In this document: one piece after another, positions 7,952-18,637 of the stretch
How positions within the stretch are numbered: the first letter of the stretch is position 1
How the letters are laid out: every line of letters begins with the position of its first letter
From: Fulvia fulva
Taxonomy: Eukaryota; Ascomycota; Dothideomycetes; Mycosphaerellales; Mycosphaerellaceae
Assembly: GCF_020509005.1 (NCBI RefSeq)
Contig: NC_063018.1
Span: 2,356,001-2,420,000, forward strand
Length of the DNA stretch: 64,000 nucleotides
Direction: 5' to 3'
Notes under the pieces: generated by a model
Databases searched by the model: none
What the model was told of the DNA's origin: nothing
The model's input: the letters and a program-made list of their open reading frames with translations, nothing else
Made by a program: the position numbers and the translations under genes

Positions 7952-10414
7952 CTACTCCTCATCGCTGTCCGCAAACATATCCTCTGCTAGCTTCCTTCGC
8001 TTCGGTCCAGTTGCAGGCGGTTTGGCGCCGCTGCTGGACTTCAGTGAGATGCCGCCTTTCGTGTCTTGCGCCTGAGGTGCAGTCGAAGGGTTCGCTTTGG
8101 CAGGTGGCGCATCTGTCATCCGCGCATCACTTGCGGGTAGTCCATCTAGGTCTTCAAGTGGAGCACCGTCAAGGTCGTCCATCGGTATGCCGTCTAGATC
8201 GTCCATCGGAGCACCGTCCAGGTCTTCTAAAGGTTCACCATCCACATTTGATGAGGCTGCTGCTGGAGCAGGAGATTCTGAATCTGCAGGAGTGCCTGTT
8301 CCATCCACTCTCTTGAACCGTGCCATACGCTTCTCTTCAAGCTTCTTGCTGTCTGCCGCTGCTTTCTCTGCCTCCTCGTCCTGCTGCACCGGCTGCTCAA
8401 AGAAGTTCTTCTTGAGCTGCTCGAAGACATCACTGGCGAAGACACTACCCTTTTCCCACACCTCAAACAGCCCACGTATCCTGCCTCGCCATTGCTCAGC
8501 TCTGAATCGTCCCCAACCGAGGTCCTTTTCGAGCTGGCCAAGATGCTCGAATGTCTTCTGCCGCTTGAAGGCGTTCTCGAAGAGTTGCCTATACTTCCAC
8601 GCATTGCGTACTCCTGCTGTGGATGAGTTATGTAAGACATCGTTAATTAGGTATAATGCAACGAGCTTCGCCAACGAAGGATCATCCTTCTCCTCTCCGG
8701 TCTTGCCAGCATCAGGCGCAGAGGTCGTCTCCAATGTCGGTAACTCCTCGTCTGGCTCATACATATCGTCTTCATCTTGGTTCACATCCTCTTTCTCAAA
8801 GCGCGCGCACTGGGTTGAAGTGAACGGCTTCTCGACATTCAGTACAAGCATGTCCACGATCTCCTCAGCACCTGCACCTGCATTGTTGATGGCAAAGGAT
8901 GTGACTGCGCCTACTTCGGCCTTGCGTAATTTGGTGTGAGACGAGGGCATTCTGGACAACAGCCATGCGAACTTGGCGACTTGTAACGGCGTGAGATGCT
9001 TCCTTTCAGTTGGCGGCGGCGGACCTTGCCCTTCACGACCACTCTGATTGAAGTGCCGTCGTTCCTCGTCGTCACTGTCCTCTTCGCTCGACTCATAGTT
9101 AGAGTGATCGATGACTTCGCCAAGGCTGGACAGATCAGCAAAAGGCACTTCTTCATGCGGTGGTACCCAGTCAATGATGACGTCGTCGAGGATTCGCTCA
9201 GGTCCTTGTGCAGCACGCTTGCGAGCCTGTATGGAGTCATACCCATCGCCATCACCCCAAAGCAAGAAGCGGTAGTATACTCCAGCTGTGCTCCTCGAGT
9301 TGTAGAGGAACGCGAAACGCTCATCGTCTTGCACTTCAGGCAGCGACATCAGCATTGCCTCAATCTCCAAAGCTCGAGAAGCATCCGGCTCCGAGAGTAA
9401 GCGGTCAACGATCGTGTGTGCAGCCCGCAAGGTCGCAATGTCTACTGGCGGCTGCACGTGAATTGTGGCATTTGCCGATATTGCCGGTCTGGCTGGAGCA
9501 TCATAAGAGTCTGGAGGTGCAAAGTCGGATGGCGGCGGCGCATTGCGCATGTTGAACCGAGCTGGCTGATCTTTGTTGACCTTCTGCGCTCCAAATGGCT
9601 CCGCAGATGTTGCTGCTGGCACAGAAGGCAAATTACCGTGCCACGAAGTCGAAAGGAGGTGGCGAGAGATGGACAGATAAAAGCCGGCGCTAAGATACTT
9701 GTCCTTCAACGCACTCACAGCTGCATCGATATGCGTGGTGGACGTCTCAGATGATAGCTCAGCAATGGCGGTGAGCGACCTTTTCGCGCCGTACTCTGTC
9801 CTGGGAGGTGGTTGCAGCCGCACCGAGTGCACCTGCAGATATGGCCCGAGCAGCGCTTTGACATCTTCCTCTCGTGTCATGGGTGGGAGAGACGAGAGCT
9901 GCACTGTCGGCCTCGGTGCGACCTCTTGCTCCATTTCCTCATCTCTGTCGCGCGTGTCTCGCGAGTCTTGGGCCGGCCGCGCCGCATTTCTACTAGCAAA
10001 TGCAGCCAGATCTTCTTGCTCTCGCCTCGCTTCCTGAGCCTCGCGCATCTCATCCAGCGCACGCTTTCTTTTCAGATTGGGAGGGACGACACCAGCGACT
10101 GGTCCCAAACAGCCCGGTCCACTTCTCGGTCCTGACGCTCCATATCTGCTGGGCAGTCCCCCAAATCCTCCTTGTGGTGCAGCAGGAGGCTTGTTGAAGC
10201 GCGGGAAGCCATCGAACGCGTCTTCATCCTCTTCATCTCCACCCAACGAGTCCTGGAATTCTCGAAGGGCTTTTTCATTCTCGGCCGCTTCCCGTCGTTT
10301 CTTTTCCTGCGCTGCCAGACGCTCCTTCTCGAAAGCCGACAATTTCTTGGGTGCTGCTAGCTTCTCCCGCACGTCTGGAAACTCTGCCGGCGCAGCTCGT
10401 TCCTCGTCGGCCAT
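7952..10414 (-). CDS. U2 snRNP-associated SURP/CID protein (SR140/U2SURP homologue)
   Basis: The start at 10414 (820 residues) was chosen over an upstream in-frame ATG at 10579 because of its strong context (CACGCCATGGCC) and acidic MADEER N-terminus. Domains in order: charged coiled coil (about 25-60); a divergent RRM (about 166-260); a SURP module (about 316-385); and a CTD-interacting CID domain (about 473-668) with VALYLINDVLHNS. A short repeat of PMDDLDG/PLEDLDG units follows at about 723-763, a hallmark of U2SURP proteins. The family links U2 snRNP to branch-site recognition in the nucleus. The protein ends EDMFADSDEE at a TAG, but the same frame stays open for 64 more codons. The gene is divergent from TOR and convergent with the FAD monooxygenase. 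No intron is needed. Confidence 0.88.
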   Translation of the reverse strand: MADEERAAPAEFPDVREKLAAPKKLSAFEKERLAAQEKKRREAAENEKALREFQDSLGGDEEDEDAFDGFPRFNKPPAAPQGGFGGLPSRYGASGPRSGPGCLGPVAGVVPPNLKRKRALDEMREAQEARREQEDLAAFASRNAARPAQDSRDTRDRDEEMEQEVAPRPTVQLSSLPPMTREEDVKALLGPYLQVHSVRLQPPPRTEYGAKRSLTAIAELSSETSTTHIDAAVSALKDKYLSAGFYLSISRHLLSTSWHGNLPSVPAATSAEPFGAQKVNKDQPARFNMRNAPPPSDFAPPDSYDAPARPAISANATIHVQPPVDIATLRAAHTIVDRLLSEPDASRALEIEAMLMSLPEVQDDERFAFLYNSRSTAGVYYRFLLWGDGDGYDSIQARKRAAQGPERILDDVIIDWVPPHEEVPFADLSSLGEVIDHSNYESSEEDSDDEERRHFNQSGREGQGPPPPTERKHLTPLQVAKFAWLLSRMPSSHTKLRKAEVGAVTSFAINNAGAGAEEIVDMLVLNVEKPFTSTQCARFEKEDVNQDEDDMYEPDEELPTLETTSAPDAGKTGEEKDDPSLAKLVALYLINDVLHNSSTAGVRNAWKYRQLFENAFKRQKTFEHLGQLEKDLGWGRFRAEQWRGRIRGLFEVWEKGSVFASDVFEQLKKNFFEQPVQQDEEAEKAAADSKKLEEKRMARFKRVDGTGTPADSESPAPAAASSNVDGEPLEDLDGAPMDDLDGIPMDDLDGAPLEDLDGLPASDARMTDAPPAKANPSTAPQAQDTKGGISLKSSSGAKPPATGPKRRKLAEDMFADSDEE
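8125..8245 (-). repeat. Tandem 30-bp coding repeat in SR140
   Basis: About four copies of a 10-residue unit of the type G-x-P-(M/L)-(D/E)-D-L-D-G lie head to tail. The unit is conserved in the U2SURP family, but copy number is expected to vary. Confidence 0.75.
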
Positions 10415-10831
10415 GGCGTGATCATGTGTTCGTTCCGACAGTGGAATCGTCCTAGTCGCACTGACAAGTCGCCTGGAGGGTGGTTGATGTAACGTGAGTG
10501 AATGTCTGGAGCTCGCGCATGAGCTGTAAGCTGAAAGGGAATCTCGAAAGCTCTCCCGCGGCAGATTAAGCTCAAGCATCCCTGCCTAGCGCACCGCGGA
10601 TCTGCCGCCCGGCGGGACCAGCACCTGAATCCTGATGTGAGCCGAGCCTGGGCTGGAAACACTGTCTCTACCACTTTGCTGGCTGCCACCAACAAGACTG
10701 CGGGCGGCGTTCAAGTGATCTTCTTCCAGTATTCAGCTTGGAGCGACAGCAAACCATGGGCTTTGGACCGGACGATGTAATCTAACAACACCATCACACC
10801 CACAACAGCAGTCCTGTCGCTTCCCTTCACC
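10415..10831. promoter_or_regulatory. Shared divergent promoter region of SR140 and TOR
   Basis: The 417 bp between the two start codons must hold both 5' leaders and promoters. A minor upstream SR140 ATG lies at 10579. I see no clear TATA box. Confidence 0.5.
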
Positions 10832-13800
10832 ATGTCGGGAGCGTACAGAGACACGCTGGACCCAGTCTTCAACGACCTGAGGAGCCGCCACGAGAACACG
10901 CGACATACGGCGGCGAATCGCCTGCTCGAACACACGAATGCTGCCTTTAGGGAACTGCAGCCGACGCAGTTCGCCGCCTACTACAATGAAGTCAACTCGC
11001 GCATGGTCGCCATGATCCTCAGTGGGAACGATAGCAACGAACGCATCGGAGGATTGTATGCCCTGAACGCCTTGATCGACTTCAAGGGCGACGATGCGGC
11101 GCAGAAGGTCACCAAGTTCAGCAACTACATCAAGAGGACGCTGGAGGGCAACGACAATGTGGCCATGACCGTGGCTGCCAAGTGCTTGGGACGACTAGCC
11201 ACACCTGGAGGAGCGTTGACTGCTGAGCTGGTGGAGGCCGAGGTGAAGCACGCGCTGGAATGGCTCACCTCGGAGCGGAACGAGAACAGACGCTTCGCCG
11301 CGGTCCTCATTCTGCGAGAGCTGGCGCGCAACAGCTCGACGCTGCTCTACATGTACATCCCCGGCATACTGGTCAGCATTTGGGAAGGCCTGAGAGATCA
11401 AAAGGTCGTCATACGAGAGACATCTGCTGAGGTCGTCTCCAAATGCTTCACCATCCTGTCAGCTCGCGACCCACAGCAGCGACTGACATGTCTGACCCGC
11501 ATGTTCGAAGGTGCTCAGGACGGCTTCCGACGAGGTACTGTGGAGTGCATACATGGGTCCCTGCTGGTGTACAAGGAGTTGCTTATAGCAGGAGGCATGT
11601 TCATGCACGGCACCAAGTACAAGGATGCATGCGAGCGCGTCCTCATACAGCAGTATCGCGAACACAGAGATCCCACCATTCGCCGGACGGTGGTCGAGAT
11701 TTTTCCACTCCTCGCTGCCTACGCACCCAAAGAGTTTTGCCACAACTACCTCGCACGTTCTATGCAGCATCTGCAGACTCTTCTCAAGGACCCGAAGCAG
11801 AGAAATATGGCCTTTGCTGCCATTGGTAAGATTGCCCACGCAGTAGGATCACAGATCGCACCATATCTTGATACCATCCTTTTGCACATCCGCGATGCTC
11901 TGTCAGTCAAGAATCGCACGAAGCATTCCGATGAGGCGCCTATTTTCGAATGCATCAGCATGATTTCGATAGCGGTCGGGCAGACGTTGAGCAAGTACAT
12001 GGAAGCACTGCTAGATCCCATCTTTGCGTGCGGTCTGTCCGATGGCTTGACGCAGGCCCTGGTCGATATGGCTCACTACATTCCGCCTGTCAAGCCTACC
12101 ATTCAGGAGAAGCTTCTCGACCTTCTCAGTCGTACACTGTGTGGGCAGCCTTTTCAGACATTGGGACATCCCACGCAGGGCAAGGGCTTGCCTCCCATCT
12201 TCACGAAGGAGTGGCGCGATCAAAAGGACCCACAGCACCAGGAGCACAAGGACCAGGAGATTGCATTGGCTCTACACACGCTCGGCTCATTTGACTTCAG
12301 CGGCCACGTACTGAACGAATTCGTGCGAGATGTTGCCATCCGATATGTGGAGGACGACGATTCGACAATTCGCAAAGCCGCTGCACTGACCTGCTGTCAG
12401 CTGTTTGTGAAGGACCCCATCGTACATCAGACCAGCCACCACGCCATACAAGTCGTGTCCGACGTTATCGAAAAGCTTCTCACGGTCGGCGTGGCAGATC
12501 CACACCCAGACATCCGTCAGACTGTGCTTACCAGTCTCGATGCACGCTTCGACAGGCACCTGGCCAAAGCTGAGAACGTTCGAACACTTTTCCTAGCCTT
12601 GAACGACGAGAAGTTCTCGATTCGAGAAGCAGCCATGACGATCATCGGTCGTTTGACTGCTGTCAATCCTGCTTACGTCTTTCCTTCGCTCCGTAAGGTG
12701 CTTATCCAGCTACTGACTGAGATTGAGTATTCCAATAACCCGAATAACAAGCGGGAATCGGCACAGCTCATCAGTCATCTGGTTACTGCAAGCAGCAAGC
12801 TTATCAAGCCCTACGTCGATCCCATGGTCACGGTCCTCCTTCCCAAAGCCGAGGACAGTAATGCCGATGTTGCTGCCACTACACTGAAAGCCATTGGCGA
12901 TCTTGCAAGCGTTGGCGGGGATGAAATGGTCAAGTACATCCCAGAGCTCATGAAGATCATCCTGCGCAGTCTTCAGGACTTGGCCTCACCCAAGAAGCGA
13001 GAAGCAGCATTGTGTACTCTTGGACAGCTTGCCAGCAACAGCGGCTATGTCATCGACCCCTTCCTGGACCATCCTGACTTGTTGACTATCCTCGTGAACA
13101 TCGTCAAGAATGAGCCACCTGGCGACTTGAGGCGCGAGACCATTCGCCTGATGGGTATACTCGGAGCACTGGATCCCTACAAGCACCAACAAGTCATTGA
13201 AGAGTCCCCAGAATCGAATCTAAGAGCCGAGGCCGAGGCTGAGTCGGATGTTACTCTGATCATGAAAGGCATCACGCCGAGCAATGAGGACTACTATCCG
13301 ACTGTCGTCATCAACACTCTCATGAACATGCTGAAGGAGGATACTCTCAAGCAATATCACTCTGGCGTGGTAGAGGCAGTCATGAACATATACGCCACTA
13401 TGGGGATGAAGTGCGTGCCCTTCCTGGGTACAGTTGTTCCTGGCATTGTCGGCGTGCTGAAAGATGCCTCATCGGACAACCGCCTCGAGGGCTACTTCAA
13501 TCAGCTTAGTCTACTGGTCAAGATCGTTCGACAGCACATTCGCCCCCACCTCAAAGTCATTCTCGGCGCCATCAGCGATCACTGGTATAAGAGCACTCAG
13601 CTGCAAGCCACGATACTCAGTTTGATCGAGAGCATAGCTAGAAGCTTGGAAGGCGAATTCAAGGTGTACCTGGCGGACGTTCTACCTCTTATGCTGGGAG
13701 TTCTTGATGCCGACAACCGCACAGAAGCAGGCCGCGCGGCTTGCCAGCGAGTTCTTCACGCCTTTCTGGTCTTCGGTGCCAGCGCCGAAGAGTACATGCA

Positions 13801-16800
13801 TCTCATCATACCGGTCATTGTACGTATGTTTGACACCACAGACGGCCGATTCCGACACAGAGATGTGCGAAGAGCAGCGCTCGAGACCGTTGGTCGCTTG
13901 AGCAAGCAGGTCAATATCTCCGAGTTCGCCGCAAAGATCATCCACCCGTTGTCGCGTGTGCTGCAAGGCAACGATGCAACACTGAAGCCGGTCGCTATGG
14001 AGTCACTGTGCGCACTGGTCTTCCAGCTAGGCCAGGACTATCTGCATTTTGTGCCAACCATCGAGAAGGTCTTACAGCAGCAGCGCATCAACAACACGGC
14101 ATACAACCTCATCATCACCAAGCTCAAGAAGCACGAAGCACTACCGCAGGACCTGAGTCCGGATGAGCGCTACGGGGATGAGGATGACGATCAATATCCT
14201 ACCGAGATTGCCACCAAGAAGCTCGCCGTCAACCAGCAGCATCTAAAGAATGCTTGGGAGGCGAATCAGAAATCGACCAAGGAGGATTGGGTGGAGTGGA
14301 TGCGACGCTTCTCGGTCGAGTTGCTGAGGGAAAGCCCACAGCAGGCGCTCAGGGCCTGCACGAACCTGGCAAGCATCTATGCCCCATTGGCGCGTAGTCT
14401 GTTCAACAGTGCCTTCGTGAGCTGCTGGACAGAGCTTTACGATCAGTACCAAGAAGAGCTCGTCCGCTCGATCGAGACTGCACTTACTAGCCCTGCCATT
14501 CCTCCCGAGATTCTGCAGATTCTACTCAACCTAGCAGAGTTCATGGAGCATGATGACAAGGCACTACCCATCGACGTCCGAACTCTTGGAATGTATGCCG
14601 GCAAGTGCCATGCATTTGCTAAAGCTCTTCATTACAAAGAGCTGGAGTTCAACGCCGAGCAGAATGCAAGTGCGGTAGAGGCTCTGATCTCCATCAACAA
14701 CCAACTCCAGCAGACTGATGCAGCGTTTGGCATCCTTAGAAAGGCGCAAGGCTACAACGACGTCGATCTGAAGGAGACTTGGTTCGAGAAGCTACAACGT
14801 TGGGAAGAGGCCCTTATGGCCTACCAAGCTCGTGAAGAGAACGAGGGAGGACCGCACCACGCCTCCTTCGAGGTCATCATGGGCAAGATGCGTTGTCTAC
14901 ATGCTCTAGGAGAATGGGATACCTTGTCTCAGATCGCGCAGGACAAGTGGGGCTCTGCATCGCCCGAGAACAAGCGACACATAGCTCCACTGGCTGCAGC
15001 CGCTGCCTGGGGCATGGGGCAATGGGACATCATGGACGATTATCTTGGCGCCATGAAGGCTCATACTCCTGATCGAAGCTTTTTCGGTGCTATTCTCGCC
15101 ATCCACAGGAATCACTTCGACGATGCTCACATGCACATCAACAAGGCGCGAGACGGACTAGACACTGAACTGAGCGCTTTGCTTGGCGAAAGCTATACTC
15201 GTGCATATAGCGTCATTGTGCGCGTGCAGATGCTGGCCGAGCTGGAGGAAATCATTTCCTACAAGCAGCATTCCAACGACCCCGACAAGCAAGAACGCAT
15301 GCGGGCGACCTGGACAAAGCGTCTACGCGGCTGCCAGCGTAATGTCGAGGTATGGCAGCGCAACCTCAAGGTCCGCGCCCTGGTCATCACACCCCAAGAA
15401 AATGTCGAGATGTACATCAAGTTCGCATCGATTTGCCGAAAAGCCGGACGAAACGGTCTTGCCGAGAAGAGCTTGAACAGTTTGCTTGGCAGCTCAGGAA
15501 GCATAGGAACCCTCCTGTCTGACCCAGAGAACTGGAGCAAGGTCAAGAGTGCACCGTACCCTGTCCAGTATGCTACTTTCAAGTTCCTCTGGAGTAACGA
15601 CCAGCATGACGCAGCGCTTTCTGCACTGCGTGAGTTCACTGGCCGCCTCAAGAGTGAATATCAGGAGCGCAACGCCGCTGCTATGGCTGCAGCACCAACT
15701 ATCAATGGCGCCGGACATGTTTCGCTTCTCAACAACAGCGCTAATGGTGTGAGTGGTCTGCATAGCAATGGACCGTTCGGACCTGCCAACAGCCACCAGA
15801 TCTCACCAAGGGAGAAGGCTGAGCTGGATGAGTGGAAGATGCTACTTGCGCGTTGCTACCTCAAGCAAGGTGACTGGCAGGTCAAGCTTCATGGCGGCGA
15901 TTGGTCTTCTGATCACGTTCAAGACGTACTCCAGGCGTACTATTCTGCCACCAAATACAACGAGAACTGGTACAAGGCATGGCATGCTTGGGCTCTTTCC
16001 AACTTCGAAGTCGTTACTTCGATGACTGCAGCCGAGGGCAGAGATCAAGCAGATGTGCCGCAATACGTCGTGTCAGAACATGTGGTGCCGGCCGTCAAGG
16101 GTTTCTTCAAGAGCATTGCTTTAAGCTCGACGAGCTCGTTGCAAGACACATTGCGTCTGCTGACTCTATGGTTTGCTCATGGCGCTCACCAAGAAGTCAC
16201 ACACGCTGTCGTTCAAGGTATTGCAACCGTCAGTGTGGATACATGGCTCGAGGTCATCCCTCAGTTGATTGCTAGAATCAATCAGCCGAATCGGCTGGTC
16301 CGCGAGAGTATTCACAACTTGCTTGTCGATATAGGACGGGCACATCCTCAAGCTTTGGTCTATCCGTTGACTGTTAGCATGAAGAGCGATGTGACTGGTC
16401 GTAGTAGGTCTGCGGGTCGCATCATGGAGGCAATGAGGCAGCATTCTCCGAAGCTAGTTGAGCAAGCCAGTCTGGTCAGTCATGAGCTTATCAGGATCGC
16501 GGTTCTCTGGCACGAGCAGTGGCACGAAGGTCTCGAGGAGGCGTCTCGACTGTATTTTGGCGATCACAACATCCAAGGCATGCTTGCCACGCTCGAACCT
16601 CTGCATGAGATGTTGCGCAAAGGTCCGGAAACACTTCGCGAGATCTCCTTCATCCAGTCATTCGGCCGTGACCTCAACGAAGCTAGGGATTGGTGTGAGG
16701 CATACAAGAGCACGAATGAGATTGGCGACCTCAATCAGGCGTGGGACCTGTACTATGGCGTGTTCAAGAGGATTGCACGGCAGCTCCCACAGCTGATGAG

Positions 16801-18133
16801 TCTCGAGCTCCAGTACGTTTCACCAGAGCTCAAGAATGCTCACGACCTGGTTATGGCCATTCCCGGGACATACCAATCTGGAAAGCCTGTGATCAGCATC
16901 CAGAGCTTTGATCCTGTTGCAACCGTCATCTCGTCCAAGCAGCGGCCTCGTAAATTGACGATGCGAGGTAGTGATGGCGTCAAGTACGACTTCATCATCA
17001 AGGGACACGAGGACATCCGACAGGATGAGAGAGTCATGCAGCTCTTTGGCCTTGTCAACACCTTGCTCTCCACAGACCCAGAGTGTCTCAAGCGCCATCT
17101 TAACATTCAACGCTACGCTTGCATTCCTCTGTCAACATCGGCTGGTCTGCTCGGATGGGTGCCAAACTCCGATACACTGCACGTGCTGATCAGGGAATAC
17201 CGCGAGAGTCGCAAGATTCTGCTCAACATTGAACATCGGATCATGTTGCAGATGGCTCCTGACTACGATAACCTCACACTAATGCAGAAGGTCGAAGTCT
17301 TTGGCTACGCACTCGACAACACCACCGGCCAGGATTTGTACCGAGTCTTATGGCTGAAGAGCAAGTCTTCTGAAGCATGGCTGGACCGCAGGACCAACTA
17401 CACACGCTCCCTAGGTGTCATGTCCATGGTCGGCTACATTCTTGGTCTCGGTGATCGTCACCCCAGCAATCTCATGCTCGACCGCATCACTGGCAAGATC
17501 GTGCACATCGATTTCGGTGACTGTTTCGAGGTCGCCATGCATCGCGAGAAGTACCCTGAGCGTGTTCCGTTCCGTCTGACTCGAATGTTGACCTTCGCCA
17601 TGGAGGTTAGTAACATCGAAGGCTCCTTCAGGACAACCTGCGAGCACGTCATGCGCCTTCTTCGCGGCAACAAAGAGAGCTTGATGGCTGTGCTGGAAGC
17701 CTTCATCCACGATCCACTTCTGACGTGGCGCCTCGGCACCCGCGAGTCACCTCCAGAGCCCTCCTTCCCATCTGAACGCCGCACATCTATCATGGGAGCC
17801 CCCGGAGCCGATCCTGTCACGGCACGTCGTCCTTCGGTCATGGGCGGCGATCCGAATGCTCCACCAGGAGACAGACCGAACAATTCATACCGACCGAATC
17901 GCCGCGTCAGCACGATTCCCGGCCTCAATGGACACCATGACCCGGCCGAGAAAGAAGTGCAGAACGCTCGTGCGCTACAGGTCCTCAGCAGAGTGAAAGA
18001 GAAGCTGACTGGACGCGACTTCAAGAAGGAGACCGAGCTCACTATTATCGAACAAGTGGAGCGACTTCTTAGCGAAGCGACCAATCTGGAGAACCTGTGC
18101 CAGCACTACATAGGATGGTGCAGCTTCTGGTAG
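10832..18133 (+). CDS. TOR: Serine/threonine-protein kinase TOR
   Basis: A single 2433-residue frame without introns starts at a good context (TTCACCATGTCG). It is the catalytic subunit of TORC1 and TORC2, the nutrient-responsive growth regulator. The N-terminal 1200 residues are HEAT repeats, then a FAT domain. The FRB domain (about 1885-1985) has EEASRLYFG with Ser1905 at the position whose change gives rapamycin resistance in other species, so it should be rapamycin-sensitive. The PI3K-like kinase domain (about 2020-2310) has Lys2057 in FIIKGHED, the catalytic loop GDRHPSN (Asp2208) and DFG at 2227-2229. The FATC domain ends in the canonical HYIGWCSFW. The insert between kinase and FATC carries three RRxS motifs. 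Length and ends match the family. Confidence 0.98.
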   Translation: MSGAYRDTLDPVFNDLRSRHENTRHTAANRLLEHTNAAFRELQPTQFAAYYNEVNSRMVAMILSGNDSNERIGGLYALNALIDFKGDDAAQKVTKFSNYIKRTLEGNDNVAMTVAAKCLGRLATPGGALTAELVEAEVKHALEWLTSERNENRRFAAVLILRELARNSSTLLYMYIPGILVSIWEGLRDQKVVIRETSAEVVSKCFTILSARDPQQRLTCLTRMFEGAQDGFRRGTVECIHGSLLVYKELLIAGGMFMHGTKYKDACERVLIQQYREHRDPTIRRTVVEIFPLLAAYAPKEFCHNYLARSMQHLQTLLKDPKQRNMAFAAIGKIAHAVGSQIAPYLDTILLHIRDALSVKNRTKHSDEAPIFECISMISIAVGQTLSKYMEALLDPIFACGLSDGLTQALVDMAHYIPPVKPTIQEKLLDLLSRTLCGQPFQTLGHPTQGKGLPPIFTKEWRDQKDPQHQEHKDQEIALALHTLGSFDFSGHVLNEFVRDVAIRYVEDDDSTIRKAAALTCCQLFVKDPIVHQTSHHAIQVVSDVIEKLLTVGVADPHPDIRQTVLTSLDARFDRHLAKAENVRTLFLALNDEKFSIREAAMTIIGRLTAVNPAYVFPSLRKVLIQLLTEIEYSNNPNNKRESAQLISHLVTASSKLIKPYVDPMVTVLLPKAEDSNADVAATTLKAIGDLASVGGDEMVKYIPELMKIILRSLQDLASPKKREAALCTLGQLASNSGYVIDPFLDHPDLLTILVNIVKNEPPGDLRRETIRLMGILGALDPYKHQQVIEESPESNLRAEAEAESDVTLIMKGITPSNEDYYPTVVINTLMNMLKEDTLKQYHSGVVEAVMNIYATMGMKCVPFLGTVVPGIVGVLKDASSDNRLEGYFNQLSLLVKIVRQHIRPHLKVILGAISDHWYKSTQLQATILSLIESIARSLEGEFKVYLADVLPLMLGVLDADNRTEAGRAACQRVLHAFLVFGASAEEYMHLIIPVIVRMFDTTDGRFRHRDVRRAALETVGRLSKQVNISEFAAKIIHPLSRVLQGNDATLKPVAMESLCALVFQLGQDYLHFVPTIEKVLQQQRINNTAYNLIITKLKKHEALPQDLSPDERYGDEDDDQYPTEIATKKLAVNQQHLKNAWEANQKSTKEDWVEWMRRFSVELLRESPQQALRACTNLASIYAPLARSLFNSAFVSCWTELYDQYQEELVRSIETALTSPAIPPEILQILLNLAEFMEHDDKALPIDVRTLGMYAGKCHAFAKALHYKELEFNAEQNASAVEALISINNQLQQTDAAFGILRKAQGYNDVDLKETWFEKLQRWEEALMAYQAREENEGGPHHASFEVIMGKMRCLHALGEWDTLSQIAQDKWGSASPENKRHIAPLAAAAAWGMGQWDIMDDYLGAMKAHTPDRSFFGAILAIHRNHFDDAHMHINKARDGLDTELSALLGESYTRAYSVIVRVQMLAELEEIISYKQHSNDPDKQERMRATWTKRLRGCQRNVEVWQRNLKVRALVITPQENVEMYIKFASICRKAGRNGLAEKSLNSLLGSSGSIGTLLSDPENWSKVKSAPYPVQYATFKFLWSNDQHDAALSALREFTGRLKSEYQERNAAAMAAAPTINGAGHVSLLNNSANGVSGLHSNGPFGPANSHQISPREKAELDEWKMLLARCYLKQGDWQVKLHGGDWSSDHVQDVLQAYYSATKYNENWYKAWHAWALSNFEVVTSMTAAEGRDQADVPQYVVSEHVVPAVKGFFKSIALSSTSSLQDTLRLLTLWFAHGAHQEVTHAVVQGIATVSVDTWLEVIPQLIARINQPNRLVRESIHNLLVDIGRAHPQALVYPLTVSMKSDVTGRSRSAGRIMEAMRQHSPKLVEQASLVSHELIRIAVLWHEQWHEGLEEASRLYFGDHNIQGMLATLEPLHEMLRKGPETLREISFIQSFGRDLNEARDWCEAYKSTNEIGDLNQAWDLYYGVFKRIARQLPQLMSLELQYVSPELKNAHDLVMAIPGTYQSGKPVISIQSFDPVATVISSKQRPRKLTMRGSDGVKYDFIIKGHEDIRQDERVMQLFGLVNTLLSTDPECLKRHLNIQRYACIPLSTSAGLLGWVPNSDTLHVLIREYRESRKILLNIEHRIMLQMAPDYDNLTLMQKVEVFGYALDNTTGQDLYRVLWLKSKSSEAWLDRRTNYTRSLGVMSMVGYILGLGDRHPSNLMLDRITGKIVHIDFGDCFEVAMHREKYPERVPFRLTRMLTFAMEVSNIEGSFRTTCEHVMRLLRGNKESLMAVLEAFIHDPLLTWRLGTRESPPEPSFPSERRTSIMGAPGADPVTARRPSVMGGDPNAPPGDRPNNSYRPNRRVSTIPGLNGHHDPAEKEVQNARALQVLSRVKEKLTGRDFKKETELTIIEQVERLLSEATNLENLCQHYIGWCSFW

Positions 18134-18637
18134 TGAGGGTGGGTGTGATTCGTGACTTCAGTGGCGTTGTGGAGGGAAAGCATATTACCATGATGGGTTG
18201 TAATGGTATGATTCAGCGAGGCGTTGTGGGTACGGGTGCTTTCTAACCAAGACATGGACCGGAGTGGTCTTCATGCCAGCAGATCGACTCGCTGCTGCGA
18301 CAGAATGCTTGAAAGGCAGCACAGCTGTAGCACTGCATAAGACAGCATAGCATAGCGAGAGCGTAGCTTGAAAATACAATGCATTAACATGAACTCGGCG
18401 TCGAAGATTGAAGCCGACGTCCGATGGACGAGGAAGAACTCACGGTAACCATGAAGTCCTGCCGTCCTCGTGACTGTCGCCTAGATCTGGCCCGATGTCT
18501 CCACGATTCGGCTTCTCTCTTAATTTCACCTCCTCCACTTTGGACGTAGAAGTCAGCCCCGCAACGTGCACTCGCGAGTTTCGACCTGCGACGCGTAATT
18601 CACAAAAGTTAGTATATCTTCGTCGTTATTCTAGATA
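18134..18637. other. TOR 3' flank, no gene seen
   Basis: Ordinary composition continues to about 18590, then becomes RIP-like next to the pogo element. No credible frame is seen. Confidence 0.5.

Noticed and set aside
8097..8939. 280-codon plus-strand frame
   Set aside because: It is antisense to SR140, whose domains are clear. The Ser-rich product is the shadow of Glu/Asp-rich coding.
17458..18084. 208-codon minus-strand frame
   Set aside because: Antisense to the TOR kinase and FATC region, with no family character.
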